9,672 bases of DNA from positions 1 to 9,672 of the forward strand of contig URWK01000036.1 of assembly GCA_900551505.1 (NCBI GenBank). The letters run 5' to 3'. Source of the stretch: an uncultured Ruminococcus sp. (GTDB taxonomy: Bacteria > Bacillota > Clostridia > Oscillospirales > Ruminococcaceae). Made by a program: the position numbers and the translations under genes. The notes under the pieces were generated by a model. That model ran no database searches, was not told the DNA's origin, and saw only the letters and a program-made list of their open reading frames with translations. Position 1 is the stretch's first letter. Every line of letters begins with the position of its first letter. Below, piece after piece: positions 1 through 6,480 of this stretch.

Positions 1-503
1 CCCTTTACACACTCCTTGACGAAGTGCCGATAGATGCCGCAAGATTTTTCTTTAATCTCAGGGAGGCAAATTCTCAGTTTGAATTTGACCTTGACTTAGC
101 GGTGGAAAATTCTTCACAGAACCCTGTTTACTATCTTCAGTATGCACACGCAAGAATTTGAAGTATTGTCGCAAACCTTAAATCAGAAGGCTTTGAAATC
201 TCCGATGTTACAAGAGAACAGCTTAACCTTATGACCACTCCGCAGGAAACCGAACTTATACGTTTCCTTGCAGGTTTCCCGAATGAAGTTGACCTTTCGG
301 CGAAGGATTACGACCCTGCGAAGATTACAAAGTATGTTGTTGACCTTGCCACACACTTCCACAAATTCTATGACGCTTGCAGTGTTAAGAATGCCGAAAG
401 CGAAGACCTTAAAAAAGCAAGACTTCTCCTTTGTGATGCAGTACGTCAGACAATAAAAAATATCCTTGGAATGCTGAAAATAACCTGTCCGGAAAAGATG
501 TGA
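1..503 (+). CDS. argS: Arginyl-tRNA synthetase, C-terminal part (5' end outside window), with an in-frame TGA
   Basis: Class I arginyl-tRNA synthetase, which charges tRNA-Arg in the cytoplasm. The first complete codon starts at 3. The frame gives LLDEVPIDAARFFF, then FDLDLAVENS, QNPVYYLQYAHARI, a TGA at 159-161, and SIVANL. It runs on through the C-terminal helical anticodon-binding (DALR) domain with LIRFLAGFP and ends in GMLKITCPEKM, close to the usual ArgS C-terminus (family ending like LGLLGVxxPExM). The frame is intact and family-like on both sides of the TGA, so this is one gene and not two. Stopping at 159 would remove the last 114 positions, most of the anticodon-binding domain, and should inactivate the enzyme. 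An ATG at 231 could open a 90-residue ORF but has no ribosome binding site and lies inside the domain. The true terminator is TGA 501-503. The downstream gene begins 66 bases later and may be cotranscribed. Confidence 0.93.
159..161 (+). other. In-frame TGA codon inside argS (possible recoding site, mutation or sequence error)
   Basis: TGA replaces the residue after QYAHARI and before SI. Family knowledge: this position is often Cys or Ser in ArgS. One third-base change from TGT or TGC gives TGA. The codon is followed by A, the base context UGAA. A possible stem-loop begins 10 bases downstream (172-195). Whether the codon is read as Cys, Sec or another residue, or is an error, cannot be decided from this window. 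Confidence 0.9.
172..195 (+). other. Possible stem-loop just downstream of the argS TGA
   Basis: CAAA (172-175) can pair with TTTG (192-195) and CCTT (176-179) with AAGG (187-190), leaving C191 bulged and a 7-base loop AAATCAG. The spacing from the TGA (10 bases) is close to that of bacterial SECIS hairpins such as the one in E. coli fdhF. However, the loop lacks a G in its first two bases, a usual bacterial SECIS feature, and the bulge is on the 3' arm. A stem of this size can also occur by chance in coding DNA. Confidence 0.3.
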
Positions 504-569
504 CAGTCCGTCAGAAAAAGGAAACTTACTCGTACTCAAATTATTATATGAATCTGGCTGGAGGAAAAA

Positions 570-1796
570 ATGGAATTACCGAGTCACTTGCCGTTAATCC
601 TTGACGGAGCAACGGCGACTAATCTCATGAAAAAAGGAATGACTATTGAAGACTGTCCGGAAAAATGGATACTTGAACACCCCGAAAAATATTGTGAGCT
701 TGCGGAAGCTTATGTAAAAGCCGGCTCTCAGATAATCTATGCCCCGACATTTTCCGCAAATCCCGAACGCTTGAAACGTTTCGGCTTGGAAAAACAGACT
801 AAGGAAATTAACACTAAACTTGTTGAACTTGCAAAAAAAAGTTCGGGCGATGCACTTGTTGCCGGAAATATCTCGTCAACAGGAATGTTGCTTGAACCGT
901 ATGAGGACATAAGCCGTTTTGACATATATTATACTTATCTCGAACAGGCGGAAGCTCTCGCAGAAGCAGGCGTTGACCTTTTCGCAATCGAAACAATGAC
1001 TTCAATAACGGAAGCACGTTATGCCGTGCTTGCCTGTAAACGTTTTGATTTGCCAATTTTTATCACCTTTTCATCAGACGAAGACGGTATGCTTGCAGAC
1101 GGTTCAAGCGTACTTTCCGCATTAATCTGTTTGCAGGAAATGGGCATAAACGCTTTTGGGTTTAACTGCATGAACATTGAAGATATGACAGAAGTTCTTA
1201 AAATCATTTTTCCATATGCGAAAGTCCCTGTTATCGCAAAGCCTTATGCAAGTATCTCAGATGAATCAAGTTCTTATAGACTTTCTTCCGATGAAATGAG
1301 CCGTCAGATTACGGCTCTGCTCGAAAACGGTGCAGAAATTCTCGGAGGTTGTTGCGGAACATCTCCTAAACATATTGCGAAGCTTAAAAAGACCGTTGAA
1401 GAATTTGACTTTTCAAAACTAAGGCTTGACAAATATGATGATGAAGAACAACTCGTGCTTGCAAATTACCTCCAGCCGTTCTTTATTACGGCTGACAATC
1501 TTGAGTACAGTCAGTCGCTGGAATGCAGCAACGATATGTCCGATGAACTGCTTGAACTAAATGACACAAATACCGATGCTATCATGATTGAACTTTTCAG
1601 TTATGACGATGCGGTAATGTTTTCCGAAAACGCTCATATGGCAACTCTCCCTGTTATTTTCCACTCCGAAAGCAGAATAGCCCTTGATACTGCCTTATTT
1701 CTCTATGACGGCAGAGCTATGATTGACAAAAATTGTGAAATCGAGGAATATGTACTCGAAGACCTCGCTCAACGTTACGGGGCAATTCTCTACTGA
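570..1796 (+). CDS. Homocysteine S-methyltransferase family protein (MetH N-terminal-type domain) with an unusual C-terminal extension
   Basis: Zinc-dependent methyl transfer to homocysteine, as in the N-terminal module of methionine synthase (Pfam S-methyl_trans). The TIM-barrel domain covers about residues 5-285. It starts with LILDGATATNLMKKG, has the conserved ETM at 141-143, and carries three zinc-ligand cysteines: Cys200 in GFNC and Cys261/Cys262 in GGCCGT. The catalytic site therefore looks intact. Residues from about 290 to 408 are not part of this domain. The last ~50 (LPVIFHSES, ALDTALFLYDGRAMI, LAQRYGAILY) resemble the first strands of the MetH pterin-binding barrel, but the protein stops there. 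No cobalamin domain follows, so the methyl donor and partner protein are unknown; a split methionine synthase is one option. The start at 570 is supported by GGAGG at 560-564. The ending TGA is followed by nothing that continues the domain in any frame. Confidence 0.88.
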   Translation: MELPSHLPLILDGATATNLMKKGMTIEDCPEKWILEHPEKYCELAEAYVKAGSQIIYAPTFSANPERLKRFGLEKQTKEINTKLVELAKKSSGDALVAGNISSTGMLLEPYEDISRFDIYYTYLEQAEALAEAGVDLFAIETMTSITEARYAVLACKRFDLPIFITFSSDEDGMLADGSSVLSALICLQEMGINAFGFNCMNIEDMTEVLKIIFPYAKVPVIAKPYASISDESSSYRLSSDEMSRQITALLENGAEILGGCCGTSPKHIAKLKKTVEEFDFSKLRLDKYDDEEQLVLANYLQPFFITADNLEYSQSLECSNDMSDELLELNDTNTDAIMIELFSYDDAVMFSENAHMATLPVIFHSESRIALDTALFLYDGRAMIDKNCEIEEYVLEDLAQRYGAILY

Positions 1797-1860
1797 TTAT
1801 CTCCCGTTTGTATAAACTGCCCAATAAATATGCAGGTTTTCTGTGTATTTTAACAGTTTG

Positions 1861-1896
1861 GTAACATATTAAATTCTGAAATGTGTTACAATTTTT
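1861..1896 (+). terminator. Probable weak intrinsic terminator after the homocysteine methyltransferase gene
   Basis: A 10-bp stem (1861-1870 with 1880-1889, one G-T wobble, opening GTAACA and closing TGTTAC) has a 9-base loop. It is followed by AA and five Ts (1892-1896). The stem is AT-rich, so termination may be leaky. Its place 64 bases after the stop codon and before the next promoter fits an operon end. Confidence 0.5.
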
Positions 1897-1908
1897 AAGA
1901 TGTGAAGT

Positions 1909-1948
1909 CGGTTTTTTTGGAAGCTATGTGAATTGTGACGGTTTTTTT
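1909..1948 (+). repeat. Pair of CGGTTTTTTT direct repeats, 30 bases apart, upstream of the regulator promoter
   Basis: CGGTTTTTTT occurs at 1909-1918 and again at 1939-1948. The second copy can fold with CCGT (1949-1952) or as GGTTTT/AAAACC (1940-1945 with 1953-1958). The repeats lie 22-61 bases upstream of the -35 box at 1970. They could be a binding site for a regulator or an AT-rich upstream element. The motif is simple enough that chance is possible. Confidence 0.3.
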
Positions 1949-1969
1949 CCGTAAAACCATAAAAAGATA

Positions 1970-1998
1970 TTGCAAATTCTCTAAAAATTCTGTACAAT
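1970..1998 (+). promoter_or_regulatory. Sigma-A-type promoter for the PucR/CdaR-like regulator gene
   Basis: -35 box TTGCAA (1970-1975), a 17-base spacer, and -10 box TACAAT (1993-1998), each close to consensus. Predicted transcription start is near 2005, giving a leader of about 65 bases before the ATG at 2071. Confidence 0.65.
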
Positions 1999-2007
1999 AG
2001 TATTATC

Positions 2008-2025
2008 AGCACTCTTTACAGTGCT
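2008..2025 (+). promoter_or_regulatory. Inverted repeat at the predicted 5' end of the regulator transcript
   Basis: Perfect inverted repeat AGCACT (2008-2013) / AGTGCT (2020-2025) with loop CTTTAC, starting about 3 bases after the predicted transcription start. It could be an operator for autoregulation or a 5'-end stem-loop protecting the mRNA. No T-run follows, so it is not a terminator. Confidence 0.45.
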
Positions 2026-2070
2026 ACCGACTGAAAAGTATTAATTATTTTAAAGAGGGGATATAAAAGA

Positions 2071-3156
2071 ATGTCAAACAGACTGTTTCAGGGACTTGTT
2101 CACCAGATGCGTGACACCATTGACGCTACTATCGGTGTCGTTGACGAAAACGCAACAATTATCGCCTGCAGTGAATTAAGTAAAATCGGCACAAGCAACG
2201 AATTTGTTTCACTTGATTTAAGTGACAGCCACGATATTTTTATAAGAGATGGTTATACTTACAAGCCTTTCGGCTCTCACAGCAAACCGGATTATGCGGT
2301 TTTTGTGGAAGGTACTGACGATATGGCGGCTAAATACGCAAGTATCATGGCTATAACTCTCGCAAATATCAAACAATATTACGATGAAAAATATGACAGA
2401 AACAACTTTATCAAAAACGTTGTACTCGACAATATTCTTCCGGGCGACATCGTCATCAAGGCAAGAGAACTCCATTTCAATTCGGAAATCAGCAGAGTTG
2501 TCTTTCTCATAAGAATCGTTTCCGCAAACGATATTTCGGCTTATGACGTTATACAGAACCTTTTCCCTGACAAGAGCAAGGATTTTGTATTTAACATAAC
2601 CGAAACCGATATTGTGCTTGTAAAGGAAATCAAGAACACTGTCGAATCAAAAGACCTCGAAAAACTCGCCCGCTCGATTGTGGACACTCTCAGCAGTGAA
2701 TTCTACACCAGAGTAAATGTTGGTATCGGTACAACTGTTGTCGGCATAAAGGAACTCGCCCGCTCATTCAAGGACGCTCAGGTTGCCCTCGAAGTAGGTA
2801 AGGTTTTCGACACCGACAAGGCTATTGTAAGTTACGACAACCTCGGTATCGCAAGACTTATATACCACCTTCCGACAACTCTCTGCGAAACATTCCTTAA
2901 CGAAGTCTTCAAGAAAAGCAGTATTGATGCACTCGACCATGAAACCCTTTTCACAATACAGCGTTTCTTTGAAAACAGCCTGAATGTTTCGGAAACTTCA
3001 AGAAAACTTTTCGTACACAGAAACACTCTTGTGTACAGACTTGAGAAAATCAAGAAACTTACGGGGCTTGACCTCAGAGAATTTGACCATGCGATAATCT
3101 TCAAAATTGCCCTTATGGTCAAAAAATATCTCTCCGCAAACCCTACAAAATTCTGA
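2071..3156 (+). CDS. PucR/CdaR-family transcriptional regulator
   Basis: A 361-residue cytoplasmic DNA-binding protein. The N-terminal ~130 residues (from LVHQMRDTIDATIGVVDENATIIACS) resemble the ligand-sensing sugar-diacid recognition domain of CdaR-type proteins. Residues about 135-260, ending in VNVGIGTTVVGIKELARSF, match the GGDEF-like middle domain of this family. The C-terminus (about 292-351) is the PucR-type helix-turn-helix, with NVSETSRKLFVHRNTLVYRL at 305-324. The ligand and target genes cannot be read from the sequence. Its own promoter is at 1970-1998 and an inverted repeat lies at the predicted transcript start, so autoregulation is plausible. AGAGGGG at 2054-2060 is the ribosome binding site, with a rather long 10-base spacing. 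The next gene, ftsE, starts 87 bases after its stop with no clear terminator between, so read-through into the division cluster is possible. Family assignment is firm; specific function is unknown. Confidence 0.88.
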   Translation: MSNRLFQGLVHQMRDTIDATIGVVDENATIIACSELSKIGTSNEFVSLDLSDSHDIFIRDGYTYKPFGSHSKPDYAVFVEGTDDMAAKYASIMAITLANIKQYYDEKYDRNNFIKNVVLDNILPGDIVIKARELHFNSEISRVVFLIRIVSANDISAYDVIQNLFPDKSKDFVFNITETDIVLVKEIKNTVESKDLEKLARSIVDTLSSEFYTRVNVGIGTTVVGIKELARSFKDAQVALEVGKVFDTDKAIVSYDNLGIARLIYHLPTTLCETFLNEVFKKSSIDALDHETLFTIQRFFENSLNVSETSRKLFVHRNTLVYRLEKIKKLTGLDLREFDHAIIFKIALMVKKYLSANPTKF

Positions 3157-3180
3157 TAAAACACAATAAGAAAACAAATA

Positions 3181-3214
3181 TTTTTGCCTGACGCTTTGCG
3201 GTGTTAGGCAAAAA
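3181..3214 (+). other. Long stem-loop in the leader of ftsE
   Basis: TTTTTGCCT (3181-3189) pairs with AGGCAAAAA (3206-3214). The stem continues inward through 3190-3194 with 3201-3205 (two G-T pairs) to a 6-base loop, about 14 bp in all. The Ts are on the 5' arm and the As on the 3' arm on both strands, the reverse of an intrinsic terminator. It more likely stabilises or marks a processing point in the regulator-ftsE message. It ends 29 bases before the ftsE start codon. Confidence 0.6.
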
Positions 3215-3243
3215 CTGTTATTGAATAAAGGGACGGTGAAAAC

Positions 3244-3936
3244 TTGGTAGAATTACGTAATGTGTCGGTAACTTATTCATCAAACGGAACAGACGCTTTG
3301 AATAATGTCAATCTGACAATAAGAGATGGTGAATTTGCCTTTATTGTCGGGTCGTCAGGTGCCGGAAAAAGTACCATTATAAAATTACTGCTCAGGGAAA
3401 TTCAGGCGACAGAGGGAACTGTAATTGTAAACGGTTATAACCTCGGGAAACTCAGACGCAGAAAAATTCCCTATTTCCGCAGAACTATAGGTGTTGTGTT
3501 TCAGGACTTCAGGCTTATTCCGACAATGACCGTATACGACAACATAGCGTTTGTACTCAGGGTTATCGACGCTCCGAGAAAATATATAAAGGAACGTGTC
3601 CCATATGTTATATCGCTTGTGGGACTTGAAGAAAAAACCTGGGACTATCCTACGGAACTTTCAGGCGGTGAACAGCAGAGAGTTGCCATGGCGAGAGCCC
3701 TGGTAAATAACCCAGAACTTATCATCGCTGACGAACCTACGGGAAACATAGACCCGAAACTTTCCTATGAAACCGTTGAACTTCTCCAGAAAATCAATCA
3801 GTGCGGTACTACCGTTCTGATGGTTACGCACGAACACGAACTTGTAAAATATTTCGGCGGTCGTATCATAAATTTAAGTGAAGGTTCAATAGTTTTCGAT
3901 AATGTCATAGGAGGAGCAAAAGATGAAACTCAATAG
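3244..3936 (+). CDS. ftsE: Cell-division ABC transporter ATP-binding protein FtsE
   Basis: ATPase subunit of the FtsEX complex, which works at the inner face of the membrane to drive conformational change in FtsX and activate a wall hydrolase. At 230 residues it has the usual FtsE length. Walker A GSSGAGKST (36-44), Q-loop Gln87 in VVFQDFRLIP, signature LSGGEQQR (139-146), Walker B LIIADEP (159-165) and H-loop His196 are all present, so it should hydrolyse ATP. The start is TTG at 3244: the family N-terminus (V/I)ELRNVSVTY begins right here, and the nearby GTG at 3237 runs into a stop. The ribosome binding site is weak: AAAGGG at 3227-3232, with a long 11-base spacing. Its 3' end overlaps ftsX by 14 bases, indicating coupled translation. 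A TTG start with a weak site suggests modest expression. Confidence 0.95.
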   Translation: MVELRNVSVTYSSNGTDALNNVNLTIRDGEFAFIVGSSGAGKSTIIKLLLREIQATEGTVIVNGYNLGKLRRRKIPYFRRTIGVVFQDFRLIPTMTVYDNIAFVLRVIDAPRKYIKERVPYVISLVGLEEKTWDYPTELSGGEQQRVAMARALVNNPELIIADEPTGNIDPKLSYETVELLQKINQCGTTVLMVTHEHELVKYFGGRIINLSEGSIVFDNVIGGAKDETQ

Positions 3937-4825
3937 TTTTGCTTACCTTATCCGTGAGGGTATGGGCAATATCCGCAAAAATAAAGTAATGGTCTTTGCG
4001 TCATTCTGTGTAATGATGGTTTCACTTCTGCTTGTGGGCTTTTCCGTGCTGTTTACCATAAATGTAAACCTGATTGTCGGAAACATCGAAAACAAGAATG
4101 AAATTATCGTGTATCTGAATGACGGCTTGACCGATGAAAGCATTAAGGCTATCGGTGAAGACCTGAAAAACATTGAGAATATTACAGAAGTTAATTTCTA
4201 CTCAAAAGATGAAGCTTATGCGGACTTCACGGAAAATATGGCAGGTTATGAAGAATACTTCAAAGTCATTGATGAAAGCCCGTTGCCCGATTCCTACAGG
4301 GTAAAGGTCGCAGATACCGAAAGAATGGCAAACACTGTGGCAATTATAAAAAATATTTACGGCGTGGACGACCTTTCAGCTCCTATGGACTTTGCGAATA
4401 TCCTTACCGAACTGAAACGCACAATATCTTTAGTTTCCGCAATCGTAATCGTGGCTCTTGTAATAGTTTCGATTATCATAATTTCAAACTCCACAAGGGC
4501 AAGTGTTTTTTCAAGACGCAAGGAAATCAACATTATGAAATATGTCGGTGCAACAAACGCCTTTATAAGAATCCCTTTCTTCGTGGAAGGTATGTTTACG
4601 GGATTTCTGGCAGGTATCTTTGCACTCGTAATTACATGGCTCTCATATAATTCAATGCTCGATATTCTCACCCGTGATACTTCGCTGTTTCTTGTGCTTA
4701 ATCTCGGCAGTCTTGTGCCGTTCAAGTCTGTTGCCTTGCAGACCGGTATAAGCTATGTTGTCGCAGGTTCTCTGCTCGGTTCTCTCGGCAGTGTCATCAG
4801 TACAAGAAAACATCTCAAAGTTTAA
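3923..4825 (+). CDS. ftsX: Cell-division membrane protein FtsX
   Basis: Integral membrane subunit of FtsEX that passes the ATPase signal across the membrane. The 300-residue protein shows the standard FtsX layout: a cytoplasmic N-terminus (LIREGMGNIRKNK), TM1 about 22-46, an extracellular domain about 47-167, TM2 about 168-189, then SRRKEINIMKYVGATN (198-213), the conserved FtsX cytoplasmic segment, TM3 about 219-242 and TM4 about 272-292. The extracellular domain is where Gram-positive FtsX is known to contact its coiled-coil hydrolase, encoded here 17 bases downstream. GGAGG (3910-3914) precedes the ATG inside the ftsE 3' end. Confidence 0.95.
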   Translation: MKLNSFAYLIREGMGNIRKNKVMVFASFCVMMVSLLLVGFSVLFTINVNLIVGNIENKNEIIVYLNDGLTDESIKAIGEDLKNIENITEVNFYSKDEAYADFTENMAGYEEYFKVIDESPLPDSYRVKVADTERMANTVAIIKNIYGVDDLSAPMDFANILTELKRTISLVSAIVIVALVIVSIIIISNSTRASVFSRRKEINIMKYVGATNAFIRIPFFVEGMFTGFLAGIFALVITWLSYNSMLDILTRDTSLFLVLNLGSLVPFKSVALQTGISYVVAGSLLGSLGSVISTRKHLKV

Positions 4826-4842
4826 CTTCAGGAGATAAAAAA

Positions 4843-6450
4843 ATGATTAGAAACAAAAGAACTCTTTCAAACTGTAAAAAAATCATTGCTCTTGTTCTCT
4901 GTATTTCTCTTACAACTGCCGGATTTTCGGTTGCTTCTTCCACTCAAAAAGAAAACACGGTTTATGCGAAAACAATTGAAGAACTCGAACAGCAGAAACA
5001 GAACAATTCCGTTTCCATAAGCAGTTATGAAAAGGAACTTGAGGAACTGCAAAAACAGATTGATGCTTCACAAAGTAATGTTGCTGCACAAGAACAGTAT
5101 CAAAAACAATTGTCTGCTAAAATCGCCTTGCAACAGGAAAATATAAACATAGTCAATCAGCAACTTAACGAACTTGAAAGTCAGATTGCCGAAAAGCAGA
5201 ACAAAATTACCACGCTTCAGGGCGACATAGAACAGAAAAAAGCCGATATGCAGGGCAGCATTGACAACTTCAAAAAAGCTGTAAGAGCTATGTACATCAA
5301 CAGCAATAACGGCATTGCTTCCGTTCTCGCAGGTGCTACAAGCTTCTATGACGTACTTTCGAGAATAGAGGTTATCGCAAGAGTTTCCAGATACAATGAC
5401 AAAGTTATTGATGACCTGAAAGTACAGATTGATGAAATGAACAAGCTTGAAGCAGAACTTGAATTACAGAACACGGAACTTGAGCAGAAACACAATGAGG
5501 TCAATTCCAAAAAACAGGAATACACTCTTGCATTTCAGAATCTCAACAATGACTACAAGAAATCTCAGTACGAAATTGACCGCATAAAGCAGGAACAACA
5601 ACAATTACAGCTTTCCGCTGACCAGAAAAAAGCTCAGCAGGAAACCATGAAAAAGGCTCAGCAGGACATTGAAAAACAGATAAAAGCCCGTCAGGAAGAA
5701 CTTAAACGTCAGGAAGAACTCCGCAAACAAGAGGAAGAAAGAAAACGCAAAGAATCCGAAAGTATTTCGCAGTCAATAAGCGTTTCCGAATCCCGGAAAG
5801 CCGTTTCTGTATCTGTAAGCGAATCGGAAAAAAGAGCTTCCGAAATTTCTTCATGGATTTCAGAGTCAATGAGTATCTCCGAAGCGGAAGAATGGAAAAA
5901 AGAATCCGAACTTATCGAACAGTCAAAGCAGGCTTCCGAATGGCTCGCCAAACAGACCACTCCCCCGACTGAACCGCCCGTTGTAACCACCACGACTACT
6001 TCCAGACCGCAATATGACGGTGGAACTTTCCAATGGCCTGTTCCGAATTTCTATTACATTTCCGACTACTACGGAATAAGGGACTGGAATGACCAGGGTA
6101 TGCACTACGGGCTTGACATATCGGGCGAAGGCGTTATGTATGCTCCCGTGGTTGCAGGCGAAAGCGGTACTGTAATTCTCGTTTCAGACTGGTGCGAACA
6201 CAATTACGGCAAAAACGGCAACTGTTGCGGTGACGGTTACGGAAACTACGTTGTAATAGACCACGGCGGAAAATATTCAACTCTTTACGGTCACTGTTCT
6301 TCCATCGCCGTTCAGGTCGGTCAATATGTTGAACGTGGTCAGACAATTGCCTATGTCGGCTCAACCGGCTGGTCAACGGGAGCTCACTTACACTTTGAAG
6401 TAAGAGTAAACGGAATGACCGTTGACCCGCTTTCATATCTGATGTATTAA
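4843..6450 (+). CDS. Secreted coiled-coil M23 (LytM) murein endopeptidase, FtsEX-linked
   Basis: Predicted peptidoglycan hydrolase that cuts cross-linking peptides for cell separation or wall growth. Order: export signal (basic MIRNKRTLSNCKK, hydrophobic 14-32); long Gln/Glu/Lys-rich coiled coil (about 43-305) including the PcsB/EnvC-like turn around 146-185 (AVRAMYINSNNGIASVLAG, SFYDVLSRIEVIARVSRY); Ser/Glu-rich linker (304-365); Pro/Thr stretch (372-386); M23 domain (about 395-535). All expected zinc and catalytic residues are visible: His421 and Asp425 in MHYGLD, His484 in LYGHCS, and His515/His517 in HLHFE. Unlike E. coli EnvC, which has a similar layout but a degenerate LytM domain, this one should itself be an active enzyme. 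An insertion at 450-465 carries Cys451, Cys461 and Cys462, possibly a disulfide. AGGAGA at 4830-4835 is the ribosome binding site. Position directly after ftsEX supports regulation by FtsX through the coiled coil. The exact bond cut is unknown. Confidence 0.93.
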   Translation: MIRNKRTLSNCKKIIALVLCISLTTAGFSVASSTQKENTVYAKTIEELEQQKQNNSVSISSYEKELEELQKQIDASQSNVAAQEQYQKQLSAKIALQQENINIVNQQLNELESQIAEKQNKITTLQGDIEQKKADMQGSIDNFKKAVRAMYINSNNGIASVLAGATSFYDVLSRIEVIARVSRYNDKVIDDLKVQIDEMNKLEAELELQNTELEQKHNEVNSKKQEYTLAFQNLNNDYKKSQYEIDRIKQEQQQLQLSADQKKAQQETMKKAQQDIEKQIKARQEELKRQEELRKQEEERKRKESESISQSISVSESRKAVSVSVSESEKRASEISSWISESMSISEAEEWKKESELIEQSKQASEWLAKQTTPPTEPPVVTTTTTSRPQYDGGTFQWPVPNFYYISDYYGIRDWNDQGMHYGLDISGEGVMYAPVVAGESGTVILVSDWCEHNYGKNGNCCGDGYGNYVVIDHGGKYSTLYGHCSSIAVQVGQYVERGQTIAYVGSTGWSTGAHLHFEVRVNGMTVDPLSYLMY

Positions 6451-6480
6451 TAAAAAATTATCTATACAGGGGGAACTCCG

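Noticed and set aside
231..503. Separate 90-residue gene starting at the ATG at 231
   Set aside because: It is the in-frame C-terminus of ArgS, has no ribosome binding site, and the conserved sequence extends upstream to and beyond the TGA at 159.
1794..1850. Read-through of the homocysteine methyltransferase TGA to restore a longer pterin-binding domain
   Set aside because: Only 18 codons follow before TAA, and their translation does not resemble the continuing domain. Other frames do not either.
3181..3214. Intrinsic terminator after the PucR/CdaR-like gene
   Set aside because: The T-run is on the 5' arm and As are on the 3' arm, the wrong order on both strands.
3196..3224. Promoter for ftsE (TTGCGG, 17 bases, TATTGA)
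   Set aside because: The boxes match consensus poorly and lie within the hairpin; the implied leader would be about 13 bases.
5709..5993. Minus-strand ORF rich in Ser/Asp opposite the hydrolase linker
   Set aside because: It is the antisense shadow of the repetitive Ser/Glu codons and has no family features or ribosome binding site.
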